From Camellia lanceoleosa (taxonomy: Eukaryota > Streptophyta > Magnoliopsida > Ericales > Theaceae), in assembly GCA_025200525.1 (NCBI GenBank), contig CM045763.1, positions 57,553,530 through 57,617,529 of the forward strand: a DNA stretch of 64,000 nt, read 5' to 3'. This document shows positions 33,681 through 45,929 of the stretch, piece by piece (the stretch's first letter is position 1; each line of letters begins with the position of its first letter). The translations under genes and the position numbers were made by a program. A model generated the notes under the pieces. That model had not been told where the DNA came from. It ran no database searches and was given only the letters and a program-made list of their open reading frames with translations.

Positions 33681-36353
33681 TGTAATACCCCTGTTCCGTA
33701 ATATGTTAATTGGTCCTTAATATGATGTGATTATGTGTTTGATATGACTTTGTGTGCCAATTATGTGAATACATGTGATTTCGAAGTTCTATCTGTTCAC
33801 CGTAAGGATATCTGTTTGAATAATCTGCTTCGAAAATTAAATTGAAGGCCTTATCGGCCACAGAACCCGAAATTGATTACATCATTGTGATTGGCATAAT
33901 TTTTAGAGCCTACGGTGAAATTTAATTAGAAATTGATTCGGGTCAGATTAAGTTGATTAAATTGATAATTTAGTGCCCAATTGTTTATTATTATTATTTT
34001 GGAATAGTGGGGTTTGATGTAAAAGGGCACTACACCCTCAATTCCTTCCCTTATGTGGCTTTGGCTGATTTAAACTCTCTAGAGAGAGTGAGAGACCCGA
34101 AATTGAGAGAGAAAGGGGGAAATCATCTAAGTTTGCTCTTGAAGCTTTGGAGTCTTGAAGGCTAGCTCAAGAATTAACCATAGTTGTGAAGATTAAAGCT
34201 CTTTGGTGAGTAATCTTGTAAATTTAGAGTTGATTAGTGATCAAGAACAAGAATTATGCTATAGATGATGGTGTTGTGTTGTATTTGATGAATTTGAAGC
34301 CCATATGTGCATGCATGTAGTGAACTCTTGTGAAATTACATAATCTAGCATATAACATGTGAATTGTAAAGAATTGAGCATTGAAGTATACATGCAAGCA
34401 TGCTTTTGTTATATTCCATGAGAATGAACACCATTTGCATTATTTGGGATGAGAATGAAGTCAAGATTAGCATGCATGTTTGAATAATTAAAGATAGGAG
34501 CTTTGAATACATGAATGTGTATAATAGAATTGAGTTTGAATTAAATTGAGCCATGCATCTATTTGATTTATGAAATTGGGCTCCATGAAGATGTGTTTTG
34601 GTGTTTATACCATGTTAGTACAAGTATATGTGAGATTGGAGCCATAGTATGCAAGAAAAATTGGTTGAATGTCGAGTTTGAACTCAAGGGAGTGTTCTGG
34701 AAAACCCCAGATTTTCGACGTCGCCCGCCGAAAGCGCCTTGCCGCCCAAAGATTTTCGAGACATGGTTCCCGCCGAGCGGGAGCTATGTAGACAGTATCC
34801 GCTCGAGCGCCGAAGTTTACGCCGAGTGGAATTAAAGGCAACCAGTACTTTTGCAGACCTAAGGGTCCGCTCGAGCGGGGAAGTCCACGCTCGAGTGGGG
34901 ACCCTATTTTCTGAAATTCTGAAAATGCATTCTGTGTTATATTTTTCCGTTCTCTTTCACTTGCAAGCACTCTTAGGCATATGTTAAGCATTGTAAACGA
35001 GTTAATGAGATAAGAATAAAGCCTAAAGAGGAATATGTGAATTAAAGAACGGATTGAGTTAATTGTGACCCGTATATGTTATGTGATGTGTAGGGTCAAG
35101 CTCCAGGGCAAATCTGCAAGCCGATCACTGTGAGTAATATCGATATTTGAATGCTTGTGAATGTTCAATTGTCTATTCCCTTAAAGATTATGAATTGCTA
35201 ATTGGGATTGTGGATGTAAGTTAAACATGAATGGACCAAAGGTCGTTTTGTTAAACATGAATGGACCAAAGGTTGTTTTGTTAAACATGAATGGACCAAA
35301 GGTCGTTTTGTTAAATACAAATGGACCCAAGGTCGTTTTGATAAACATGAATAGGCCAAAGGCTGTTTGACACGAATATGGGCCGAAGGCCGTTTGACAA
35401 CCTGGTGTATATGGGCGAGCGCCGATATAAATGTGGGCCGAAGGCCGTTCGATAAATAATTGGGCCGAAGGCCGATTGATAAATGATTGGGCCAAAGGCC
35501 GATTGATAAATAATTGGGCCGAAGGCCGATTGATAAATGATTGGGCCGAAGGCCGATTGATAAGTGATTGGGCCAAAGGCCGATTGATAAATGATTGGGC
35601 CGAAGGCCGATTGATAAATGATTGGGCCGAAGGCCGATTGATGAGTGATTGGGCCGAAGGCCAATTGACATGAATGAATGGGCCAGAGGCCGTTTTGACA
35701 CGAATAATAGTCTGAAATGAATGATAGTCCAACATGAATGAATTGGGCCCGAGGCCGTACGTTGTGTTTGGAACCTCAGTTACTTAACTTACATATGTCT
35801 ATGTATGTATGTATTAGTTAGAAATGCAAATTGGGCCCAAGGCCGTTTGATGTACGTTGTTCCAACGTATATTCTTTATTTGGTATTATTCACTGGGCTT
35901 TCGCTCACGCTCATTCATGTATTGTAGGTGAGCCCAGAGAAGTCCAAACCCAGCCTCAGTGAAGTCAGTGTGGAATAACAAAGATTTTTAGGGAAGTCAG
36001 CCTTTGTGTCTCACGCACGAGACCCGCCTTCGCCTTTTGTCGTTTGTTTCTGTTTTGTTATGTTGGCGAAGTTTTGAGTACGTCTGTGTATAGTTTTGTT
36101 TAGCTAACTTAGATTTGAATGATCCTGTCTGTACAGAATTTTATGTCATTGTACTTTCTGTCGTGAGTTATTAACATATGTATGTAATGATGTGCATATA
36201 AGCACGGCTCTATGGACAAAGTTTCAAATTGCTTCCGTTTGGCCCCCATGAACTCTGTTAAAATACATTTTGTTTAGTTTAAGGCCGTAGGTAATCTCAT
36301 GATTGCTAGCCGGTTACGTCCTTAACCCACGGGGGCGAGTTCGGGTCGTGACA
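33681..36353 (+). mobile_element. Solo LTR, family BC (copy C2), nested in B2
   Basis: It is flanked by ATAAC on both sides (33676-33680, 36354-36358). It starts TGTAATACCCC and ends CGGGTCGTGACA. It is of the same family as B2 but opposite in orientation. Its order is: leader with 'ctctagagagagtgagag' near 34078, CTCGAG-type palindromes at 34720-34910, GGCCGAAGGCC tandem array at 35220-35720, and the shared 'cactgggctttcgctcac' block near 35890. No internal domain is present. Confidence 0.9.
35220..35720. repeat. GGCCGAAGGCC tandem array
   Basis: Four 34-36 bp units with 'ggaccaaaggtcgttttgttaaacatgaa' are followed by about ten 27-bp units 'attgggccgaaggccgattgataaatg'. All units are centred on a GGNCNAAGGNC palindrome. 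It is open in several frames, giving repetitive SIGLRPNHL or WAEGRLIND peptides that are not genes. Confidence 0.95.
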
Positions 36354-36369
36354 ATAACGGCCTTAGGTT

Positions 36370-36720
36370 CAATCTTGCAACATAAACATGGTGGCTATAA
36401 GCCCTTGAAACATGGTGGCACGAGGCCCTTGAAACTTGTGGCATAAAGCCCTTGTAGCATATAGCACTAAGGCCCTTGAAACATGTGGCATAAAGCCCTT
36501 GTAACATATGGCACTAAGGCCTTTGAAACATATGGCATTAAAGCCCTTGTAACATATGGCACTAAGGCCCTTGAAACATATGGCATTAAAGCCCTTGTAA
36601 CATATGGCACTAAGGCCCTTGAAACATATGGCATTAAAGCCCATGAAACGTGTGGCATGAAAGCCCTTGAAACATATGGCATGAAAGCCCTTGAAAAGTT
36701 GGCATGAAGCCCTTGATACA
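36370..36720. repeat. 'aaggcccttgaaacatatggcatt' tandem array
   Basis: About twelve 27-30 bp units alternating 'aaagcccttgtaacatatggcac' and 'taaggcccttgaaacatatggcat'. It occupies the same part of the family-BC LTR as the array in C2 but with a different unit. Confidence 0.9.
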
Positions 36721-37437
36721 AAGAACTTGTAACATCCTTGAACTTGTAACATACGTGAACTTGTAACAAACTTAAACTTGTAACATACATAAACTTGTAA
36801 CAACATAAACTCGTAACATACATAAGCTTGTAACAGACTTAAACTTGTAACATATACTTGAAACATACCTGAACATACTTGAACTTGTAACATACTGGAA
36901 ACATGCCTGAAACATACTTGAACATCATTCATTAATTCAAACGGAACATATCATAACTAGAGCATTTCTTGTTGTATCATGTCATTATCGTACGCTTAAC
37001 AATGAGAGACTAATTCACATTCTCATGAGGGTCACACAATGATGCTAAACTTTGCACTTATATCGTAGATTCTGGATAACTTCCAATTCATAAGCAACAT
37101 AGCAAAATAACTTCAATTCATCTGGATACACATAGCTACTCTTATATTTACTCAGAATCCATTCTTCAAGAATGAACATAAATTCTTTTAGGTAAATGAC
37201 TTACTTTACGTGCTCTATCAATCAATAGCATACACCTTTGTTTAATCATTCGTATATGTTAACATAGTTGCCTTGCCTTGTAATTAACAGAGTCCTAATG
37301 GTAACCGTTACATCATTCCCATGAGTTGACATAATTAAAGTAAAGTTAACAGGACATTCCTGATAATTAGTAACGAAAAGTAAGCACATTTTCATTAGAT
37401 TACAGATGACTTTATCGGTTTCATAATTTCACAAGTT

Positions 37438-37570
37438 CGGCCCTTGGCCTCATAGGTTTGATCTTCACAAATGGCCCTTGGTCACATAACTTCATATTTC
37501 ACAAATGGCCCTTGGCCACATAGATTCATAATTCACAAATGGCCCTTGGCCAGATAACTTCATAATTCAC
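37438..37570. repeat. 'aaatggcccttggccacataacttcataattcac' array
   Basis: Four units of 33-35 bp with the palindromic core GGCCCTTGGCC, a second array within B2. Confidence 0.85.
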
Positions 37571-39256
37571 AAATATTCATAATTTTACAAATCTTTTGAT
37601 GTTCCCATAATTTCACAATGTTTCTCACATAGCATACATAACATACACGTCAACATAATTCTTACGACGAAGATCATAACGTCAATAACAATAATTATTA
37701 ACGGTTAAAGGTACATCGAAGTACTACTACTCACGGATCGGCTCCATTAGTAATGGGATGATGTCCTCGTCTCGACCTACAAGTACATTGCACAACACAT
37801 TATATGAGATTATACTCGATCTTTTACTTATTCTCTTTGATCATTCAATCAATTAGCCATGGTGGTACCAAGCTCATTATTCTTCAATAAGTTATAATTC
37901 ATGTCTCAGAAAACAGGAGAAATTGATGGGAAAAGGTTTAGGTGAAGAAATGGTACAAAACTGGTTGACTGAAAGTGAATAGTCGTCACTAATTTGAGCA
38001 TAACTATTTCTGTATTTATAATTTGGGCGTGAGACCACCTCCATTAGAAACTAGACTTCCGGGGCTTGATTTTAGGCTCAAGAATCACTCAAAACGGAGT
38101 CCGGATGCAAAAGATATGCTTGTTCAAAGTTGGCTGGACAGAGCTGTCTCCGACGCAGGGAACAAGCACAAGACGCAGTGCGGCCTGGACAGATTGTAGT
38201 CCGAAAATAGCTGAAAAATTGGGGTTTCTCATCTCCAAAATCAAACCTTGATTACATGTAAATCAAAGCCCAAACCCTTTAATATAAGATGAATTTCACA
38301 TTCTTAGCTTCCATTCCAATTCATAACTCCAAAACACAACTCAATTCCCAATCACAAGAACAAGATTACAAATTAAAACACAAAAGCATAAGGTAACCAT
38401 GATTTGGGGTTTAAAACTCATTCCCATGGTGAATCCTCTCTAGCTTCTTTAAGAGCCATAAAATCCTTACAAGAAGTTAAGTTGTAACATAAATTCATGC
38501 TATGTATAAAGATTCATCATTTTCTTGCTTGAATAAACCAAACCCTTACGTACAATTATAGATAACCCAAGAACTCATTATTTAGCTTGTGATCTTCAAG
38601 TGTTGAAAGGGAGAGTCTTACCTTAAGCCCTTATCATCACTTGTTCTTGCATAATTATGATGTATTCAAGCCAATTCTTTGATGTCTTCTTCCATTTCTA
38701 CTCTTTCTTCCTTCTTCTCTTTGAGTTCTCCCCAAAACTCTCTCCCTTCTCTTTCTCACGTGTCTCTCCCCCTTTCTCTAGATATTTTTTGGGTTCAAAA
38801 TGTTGAGTTCCTCATCATATATATAAATAAACACACATACAAGGCTTAGCACATTAGGGAGAGCCAAACGTGGCCTTACAAATCGCGCAAAATCAAATTT
38901 CAATTAAAGTTCCCAGGTGACTCTAAAAATTGTGCTGATCATAAATATGTCCCCTGTTCTAGTTTCTAAAGTCTCTAGGGTCTTCAATTTGCAGTACAAA
39001 ATTAACCACCCAAACGTGCATTAACGAATCAGACAAATTAGATTTCCAATTAATTTTTCCCAATAGTTCTAAAAATTCCCATTAACATACCCAAGTACTC
39101 AATTTTAATTTTTGAACCCATAAAGGTCGGTAATTTAAATTTTAGTCCGTAACTCAACAGATAATGCTTCAATTTTAATAGCTATAATTAAATTAAAACA
39201 CATCCTCTCATGGGTAAATAAAGATGATTTCTTATACGCATTTTGGAGTCATTATA

Positions 39257-39671
39257 GTAAGAACCACAACCCCTTTGTTCTCGGGCAACTCGCTTTGAGA
39301 CTTAGGTGTTGGAAGTTCTCTCAGAACTTAAGGGGTTAGCATTAGTAGTTCACTCCCACACTCACTCTATTGCCAAGCTAGAGGCCCAATTTGGTCAAAT
39401 GGCTAACAACATGAATCAAAGAGATAAGGGAAAATTACTTAGTCAAACTGTGGCCAACCCTAAGGGATAATACGGGGCAAAGAGTTCGGGTGGGAATGGA
39501 AAGCACCATAAGCAAGTGCAAGCAGTGATTGCTTTGAGAAGTGGTAGGGAGTTAGAGCCTTAGTTAGTTGCGTCTAATGCAACTAGAGCTAAGAAGGGTG
39601 ACCACGGTGGTTCACCTAATGAGAGCAAGGGTGATGGGGGAAACTCTTAAGAGGGATGACTTAGTCCCTAG
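39257..39671 (+). pseudogene. Athila-like gag, last part
   Basis: Resumes the gag frame with LSELKGLALVVHSHTHSIA and LEAQFGQMANNMNQRDKGKL, then SQTVANPKG and VQAVIALRSGRELEP. These are the C-terminal Gag motifs of Athila-type polyproteins before protease. Stops at PKG*YGA, LEP*LVA and GNS*EG* fit CAA, CAG and CGA changed by one transition. A one-base shift is needed near 39650 to join the pol frame (DLVPSTSHDPK). It is cut at CCTAG (39667-39671) by element D. Confidence 0.85.
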
Positions 39672-40020
39672 TGTGAGACCATGAAATATCCTCTCACATG
39701 GATGTTGTAGAGATCCAACGAAGAGAAGAGCTTCTCCCCTGTAGATCTGCATAGAGGAACATAGTCGGTGCCAACCAACCGGGGTTGCCGGCCGGGAGTA
39801 CTCCGATGATGAAGTTAGTGCTTGAATCAGGAAATAGTATATGTATTCTAGAAGGGGTGTGTGCTTTGTGTAGGGAGAACAGACATACCTCATACTTGGG
39901 ATGCCCCCCCCCCTTTATATAGAGGAGGGAAGGTGTGATATTTATTTGGATTGGACCCATTGTGGGCTTTGCGTGGGTTAGGCCAAATAAGCTTGTACCT
40001 ATATAATTCTGGCCCCCACA
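39672..40020 (-). repeat. 3' LTR of element D
   Basis: TGTGAGACC...GGCCCCCACA on the plus strand, so TGTGGGGGCC...CTCACA in the element's sense. A minus-strand CTCTATATAAAGGG TATA box lies near 39920, with a run of ten C on the plus strand beside it. Confidence 0.95.
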
Positions 40021-40034
40021 ATTGCCCCAAAACT
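40021..40034 (-). other. Polypurine tract of element D
   Basis: The minus strand reads AGTTTTGGGGCAAT directly before the 3' LTR start TGTGGGGG. Confidence 0.6.
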
Positions 40035-40267
40035 TTCATTATCTTCCATAGAAGGAATGAGGGTTTTTATTGCCGAGTTATGCTGTGCAAATAGATGTTA
40101 GGTCTTTTGAAAGAGAATACATTTGATAAAGGAGTAAAATATATGAATGAATGTCTGCATGTATGCGTGAATGTATGCTTGAATGTATGTATAAATGTAC
40201 ATATGTTGATCATAAGATGTGGGGGGTTGAGCTAAAACCCAGAAAGGAATACAAATAAATCATAACG

Positions 40268-40440
40268 ATAGGCCGCGGTATTCTAACCCCCGGGCATGGG
40301 TGTAGGCCGCAGTATTCTAACCCCTGGGAATGGGCGTAGGCCGCAGTATTCTAACCCCTGGGCATGGGCGTAGGCCGCAGTATTCTAACCCCTGGGCATG
40401 GGCGTAGGCCGCAGTATTCTAACCCCCGGGCATGGGTGTA
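40268..40440. repeat. Tandem array, 36-bp unit, in element D
   Basis: Five near-identical units 'taggccgcagtattctaacccctgggcatgggcg'. Two diverged copies follow near 40570-40645. Non-coding. Confidence 0.95.
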
Positions 40441-40649
40441 GTATTTTGTCAAGTGCAAATATTACTTCCAAATATGGACTTTTATGCCGAGTTAGAAATA
40501 TTTCTATAGGCCGAACACGGAAAAGATTACCTGAACCAAATAAGATAGATATATTAGTAAAAAATTGGACCACGGTATTATTACCCCCGGGTGAGGGTGT
40601 AAACCTGTGGTATTATAACCCCAGGCACGGGTGTAGGCCTTTGCTAACT

Positions 40650-43600
40650 GGCTGCTGCGTGCGAAAATATTATACCAGACTCGGAGACTTTGTTGATTTT
40701 AAGTGGCAACTAAGTGCCAATGTGGCAAGGACTTTGAATAATGTATCCTGTACCGAATAAGGTGGACGTGTTAATCACCAATAATATTGTTCGCTTGTAT
40801 GGAATTGCCAAGTAGATATTGGGCCAACTATTTAATTGCCGAAGTTGCTCGGTTTATGAGACTTGCCCCATTGCTTTCGAATGCCGTGTTAGTCGGAAGG
40901 AATGTAGATTCCCATTGCCCTATGTTGCGAAAGGTTCGGCTTTGATAAAATGACGGTCTTAAAAATATGCAAACCGCCATTCACGAGAGTGTAATGTATT
41001 ACCTCAAAACGAAAGTGCTTGCTTGAAGTCGGTGAAAAGGAGCGGAAGTTTGTAACTCGAGTAATCGTCCTTGTAATGTTTGTACCAAGTTGGCCGAGTA
41101 TTCATGCATATCAAAGGTGCCAAGATGATGATCCGATGCCCCAATTGAAAGCGAAAAATTGATCGATGTCCCAAAGGCAAATGTTTTGCTAAATAATGTT
41201 GTTAAGTGAATAGAGTTGCCGAATACTGTGGCCAATGTTGCTGCATAAAGTTTGACGATGCATAAAGTTGACAAATAATGTTGCTTAGCCGAATAGAGTT
41301 GATGCACGGCCGAATAATGATCATGCATAATGTTGAATTTAATAATGGTCGAATAGTATTGCCGGGTTAGGTTTGCTATCGGCAGTGGTTGTCAATTTAG
41401 TGGAGTTGAGCTTCTTGTCCAATGTATAGTTGCCTCATTACTTTTGAATAAGATTTGTTATTCGGAAGGAATAAATTTGACTTGGGCCAAAGTTGCCGAG
41501 TAGGCCGATAATGATTTGAAACGCGTTCCGTGCCCCTGATTGGTACCGTGGCGAAATCAGAATAAAGCCGAGACAAAGTAAGATACTTGGTGATATCGGA
41601 ATCAAATCTGCGATTTATTGGTATTTTATTTATTTATTTATTTATTTATTTATATATATATATTTTACGAGCGAAAATTGCAAATTTTGACTGTACGGAT
41701 GGACCCGAAATGTGTCAAATAGCTGGAATGGGCTATTGGATCGCTGTGATCAGTCTCCTAATGGCGTAATTGTAGCCAAAATAGATTTAACGGCTTAGAT
41801 CAATAAGGTGTAATGCGACCGCGGAGCGCATGATTATTTCTTCATAACTTGCTGGATCATCTTCTCCAGCGAATGAATGTATTTTCTGGGCAAACTTTGA
41901 ATGGCCCGTACGGCTTCGTTTAAGCTCCGATTTTGACGCGGTTTGTTGCGTTGGAATCGTCTCAATGAGTACTTCACGTTGGTATGGGCAAAACTAGAGT
42001 TTGGCAGCTTTGAAAATTTCAGTTGTCAGAAAATGTGAGCCGTATCGCAATTTTCGGCATACTTTGGTTACTTCTTGACTTCTCGGGTTGGTGGGTTTGG
42101 ACCCTTTGAGCCGATACGAATCTTGTGATATGTTCAGATATGGATTTCGGCAAGCCAAGATGATAGTCCTGAGCTGAGATATTAGTGCCGAATAAGACAT
42201 GTTGTTGCCGAATATTGTTGCAGAATAATTGTAAACTTGTCAAAGAATGTGCCGAATAATAAATGTTGCGGTGTAATTTTTGCCGAATACGTTATAAGCC
42301 GAGTTGATCATATGCATGCAACCTGAATGAAAATACAAATTGCCGAATAAGTCAATAGGTTTGCCAAAACTCCTTGTTTGTAATATGCCGAGTAAGCCAA
42401 TAAAATTGCCGAATTGTTCGTTGGGCCGAATAGCAGATAAGCAATACGATATGGTGTTTGCCGAATAGTAGCGCCGAGCAATTTTGTACTTCCGAGAAGT
42501 GAATCATGAGATTTTTGCTGGAGGTGAATAATTTAATAATTGGTAGTTGTTCCGAGAATGTCCAATGTTGTGGAGTGGACGTATGTGGCCGAGTAGGATT
42601 GCCGAGAAAGGTGGAAGATGCTGAGTAGCTGTGTTATGGCACCGCCGAACAGCTTTGTAGCTCTGCCGAGCACGCTTCCATAAGTTTCAGTTGTTTAAAT
42701 GCATTTGCAATGGCACCGCCGAACAGCTTTGTAGCTTTGCCGAGCGAGCTTTGTATGGTCGGCTTGTTCTGTCTTTGCCGAGAGCTTGGTTGGCAATGGT
42801 TGGAAGGGAAAAGAGTGAGCTACTTTGTGCAATTTTGGCAAGTTGGTAGCTATTCGGCATGCGCAAGTAACCTATATACTGCCGAAGAGGATGGCTAAGC
42901 TTCAACGCACTCATGGCTAAGATTTAACGGCATAATTGTGGGTCATGTTGAATTCTTGTTTTTGATTTCCAAGAACACTTCGAGAGAGAGAAACAAGATA
43001 TATAGGCATATACATAAACATATATATACATATCGGAAAAAAAAGGCAAAGACCCAACCGTGGGTCCACTTTTTCTAGAGAGAGAAAAAAGGGAAGACCA
43101 ACTTTGGAGTCCATAGAAAGTTTTAGCACAAGTGCATATATGCATATATTAAGAATCAACTTTATAAATGAACTCTGTGAGGTAACAAATGAATAAACAA
43201 TCTTAGGGATGGGTTTGGCCGTGTAACTCTTTTCTAATGCTGAAAAGATGTTCTTACATAGAGAAGTGTGAAACCCATTTTTAGAGAGAACAAATGAAGG
43301 TGCAAATGTAAATCCATAAGCTCTGTTTTGTTTTAAAACGAGTATTAAGCATATAGCAAAATGAGTATCAATTACTAGGCCAACACACTAGCCGAATAGT
43401 CCAAATGTATATTAGTAGCTGTAACCTTAACCAAGAACACATCTTACAAGTGGAGTTCCTAATTAGCTTCATATATAGCCGGTCAAAAGATGACCATAAA
43501 TTACTATAATAACTCATGAAATTTTTCTAGAGAGAGAGAAAGTAAAGACCCAGCCAAGATTTAATGACAATATCTTTTACATACACATATCAATGCAAGT

Positions 43601-44430
43601 CAATATTAATATCTATGCAAACAGTTGTTATTTTACAACAAATATTATTTTCATGCACATGATCAACAGGTTCTAAACAACATTTGTGCGAGTTCAAGAA
43701 GTTGGTATCTATTCGGCATTTACTGGCAAGTTGATGGGCCAAAGGCGACGCCGAATACAGAATATTGTCGAATAATATGAGGCGTATAGATGGCCTCAGT
43801 CTGACCAAATTTTATTCTTATATTATTATTATATATATAAGTACGTATATATATTTATATTTTTATTGGCATTAACCTGAGCCGTATAGATTGGCTCGTA
43901 TTCTCGCAGTCTATGGAATCAAAAAATGTTAAATTACCTATGAGTGCAAAGATTACGCTAACAGCCGGGATGATTACCAAAGCAACATAAAAATATATAA
44001 AGCTAATAAAGAAACAATTCCTAAATAAAGAAACAATTACAGGCGTGGATTTGGCAGAGCCACCCTTTGTACAATGCCGAAAGGAAACTCCCATAAACAA
44101 AAGTCTGAAACCCAGTTTTAGAGAGAGAAAGTGAAAATGCTCTGTTTTGATTTTGTTCTTGTTAGTTTTAGCAGGAAAAAATTGATATTCAAAAAACGAC
44201 CCACCAATATACGCTTACTTACATCACAGATAGATATAATATTATATGTACGGAGATATGCATATTGCGAATCAAGTTGAATCAAAATAAAAATGAGACC
44301 CGGCCGTGGGCCGTATTATTTGGGATTGATTTTGCTTTTGTCGAAAATGTACTAACCTCAAAGCAACCCATATATGTTTACTTACAGAAGTATATTTGTT
44401 GTGTTCTTCGTTGATCTCATTCAGTCGTTT
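40650..44430 (-). other. Interior of element D, no gene
   Basis: AT-rich with many 'gccgaata' and 'gttgccgaa' words. TTTA/TATA microsatellites lie at 41632-41665, a duplicated 'atggcaccgccgaacagctttgtagct' block at 42636 and 42710, and 'tagagagagaaa' motifs at 43075, 43530 and 44120. No open frame on either strand resembles a known protein. Confidence 0.6.
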
Positions 44431-44446
44431 CCACAGACGGCGCCAA
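44431..44446 (-). other. Primer binding site of element D
   Basis: The minus strand reads TTGGCGCCGTCTGTGG right after the LTR end CTCACAA, a primer-site sequence common in plant gypsy elements. The cognate tRNA is not assigned. Confidence 0.75.
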
Positions 44447-44447
44447 T

Positions 44448-44795
44448 TGTGAGACCATGAAATATCCTCTCACATGGATGTTGTAGAGATCCAACGAAGA
44501 GAAGAGCTTCTCCCCTGTAGATCTGCATAGAGGAACATAGTCGGTGCCAACCAACCGGGGTTGCCGGCCGGGAGTACTCCGATGATGAAGTTAGTGCTTG
44601 AATCAGGAAATAGTATATGTATTCTAGAAGGGGTGTGTGCTTTGTGTAGGGAGAACAGACATACCTCATACTTGGGATGCCCCCCCCCTTTATATAGAGG
44701 AGGGGAGGTGTGATATTTATTTGGATTGGACCCATTGTGGGCTTTGCGTGGGTTAGGCCGAATAAGCTTGTACCTATATAATTCTGGCCCCCACA
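44448..44795 (-). repeat. 5' LTR of element D
   Basis: Matches 39672-40020 with two substitutions (gaggggagg for gagggaagg; ggccgaat for ggccaaat) and nine instead of ten C in the C-run. Confidence 0.95.
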
Positions 44796-45929
44796 CCTAG
44801 CACTTCACATGATCCCAAGGCACCATATGTGCCTAAGGCACCATTTCCCTAATGCCTTGATACACCGTCTCTTTTTAATAAGAAGACGGCATCTATGGAA
44901 GCAATGATGGAGGTCTTTAAACAGGTAAAGATTAACCTCCCCCTGTTGGAGGCGATTAAGCAAGTACCCTCCTATGCCAAATTTCTGAAGGACCTTTGTA
45001 CGCAAAAGCATAAATCTAGGACACACGTGTCCCAAAAGATCCTACTCACAGAGCAAGTAAGCTCCATCCTGTTGAATGACACACCTCCTAAGCTTAAGGA
45101 CCCGGGTGCCCCAACCATTGCATGCATTATAGGGGACCATTTCATTGATAGGGCCTTGTTAGATTTAGGGGCTAGTGTCAATTTGTTTCTGTACTCTGTG
45201 TACGAGGAATTTGGGCTTGGCGAGTTGAAGCCTACTACTGTCACTCTTCAGTTGGCTGACCGGTCCCTCAAAGTGCCACGTGGCATGATTGAGGATGTGC
45301 TAGTGAAGGTCGATAGGTTTTACTTCCCTGTTGACTTTTTGGTTTTAGATATGGAACCGGTAGCCAATTCTCGGAAACAAATCCTGGTGATCTTAGGTCG
45401 ACCTTTCTTGGCTACGGCCAATACATGCATTAATTGTCGGACCGGGGTTATGGAAGTTTCATTTGGTAACATGCAAGTGAAACTTAATGTTTTCCAAGCA
45501 TCCCAACAACCCCATGAGAGAGAGGAGTGCTTATTTGTGGATGTTGTGGATGAGGTTGTGGAGGAAGTTTCGCCCTTCATTCTTGTAGAGGACCCTTTGG
45601 AGGCTTGTCTAGCTCATTTTTTGTTTGAAAATTTTGATATTGATGGGTCGGTTGAGGAGGTAAATGTTGTGCTTAATGCTTCTTCTACACCGGATTTTCC
45701 TCCGTGGAAAGCCCGATTTGAGTCACTTCCTTCTCTGTCGAGAGAGCCCGCCATACCATCTTTGGTCACACCACCTACACTTGAGTTAAAGCCACTCCCG
45801 GCCATACTCAAGTATGCATTTTTAGGGCCCCATGAGACTTTACCAGTCATCATTGCATCTGACTTGACTGCAGAGCAGGAGAGTCAGCTAATGAGTGTTC
45901 TCGTGGCACATCGGAGTGCTATAGGGTAG
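44796..45929 (+). pseudogene. Athila-like protease region of pol
   Basis: The frame continues gag after element D with PYVPKAPFP, one TAA (CAA change), then an open stretch from 44895 to a TAG at 45927. Early in it is the motif VFKQVKINLPLLEAIKQVP followed by YAKFLKDLCT, typical of the gag-protease junction in plant gypsy proteins. The retropepsin core has DLGAS, about 90 residues after 44895, replacing the D[TS]GAS of most retroviruses as usual in this plant group, and ILGRPFLAT about 75 residues later. The stop at 45927 lies where a Trp is usual, fitting TGG to TAG. The product would cleave the Gag-Pol polyprotein. Confidence 0.9.

Larger units (their letters stand above)
33093..39256 (-). 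mobile_element. LTR of family BC (copy B2), split by C2
   Basis: It starts TGTCACGTCCCAAACCCGCCCC, matching the B1 start and the complement of the C2 end. The right edge is placed near 39256 (GTCATTATA, complement of a TGTAAT-like start) because gag resumes soon after. The target GTACC on the left is not clearly repeated on the right (GTAAG), so the right edge is approximate. Without C2 it is about 3.5 kb. It contains AAGGCCCTTG-type tandem repeats (36370-36720, 37440-37570), and on the minus strand a CT-rich leader lies at 38790-38680. Non-coding. Confidence 0.65.
39672..44795 (-). mobile_element. Young non-coding LTR element (D)
   Basis: LTRs of 349 and 348 bp (39672-40020, 44448-44795) are flanked by CCTAG on both sides (39667-39671, 44796-44800). 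Orientation is minus: the primer site lies next to the right LTR and the polypurine tract next to the left. The 4.4 kb interior has no frame resembling gag or pol on either strand, so it depends on another element (a LARD-like, non-autonomous type, though smaller). The interior is rich in 'gccgaata' words and has a tandem array at 40268-40440. The LTRs differ by two substitutions and one base in a C-run, the youngest event in the window. Confidence 0.95.

Noticed and set aside
34563..34991. Overlapping ORFs on both strands around the CTCGAG cluster of C2
   Set aside because: GC-rich palindromes open frames on both strands; no domain recognised.
35425..35690. Regular short repeats, CRISPR-like at first sight
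   Set aside because: Units are directly adjacent with no unique spacers, and the sequence is eukaryotic.
35181..35735. Overlapping 117-184 residue ORFs on the minus strand and one on the plus strand
   Set aside because: All are translations of the GGCCGAAGGCC tandem array; several frames are open at once because the unit length is a multiple of three.
36369..36932. 187-residue minus-strand ORF and shorter neighbours
   Set aside because: Reads through a tandem array; repetitive peptide with no recognisable domain.
43855..44100. 81-residue minus-strand ORF with a hydrophobic stretch in element D
   Set aside because: Short, AT-driven composition, no homology recognised, and inside a non-coding element.
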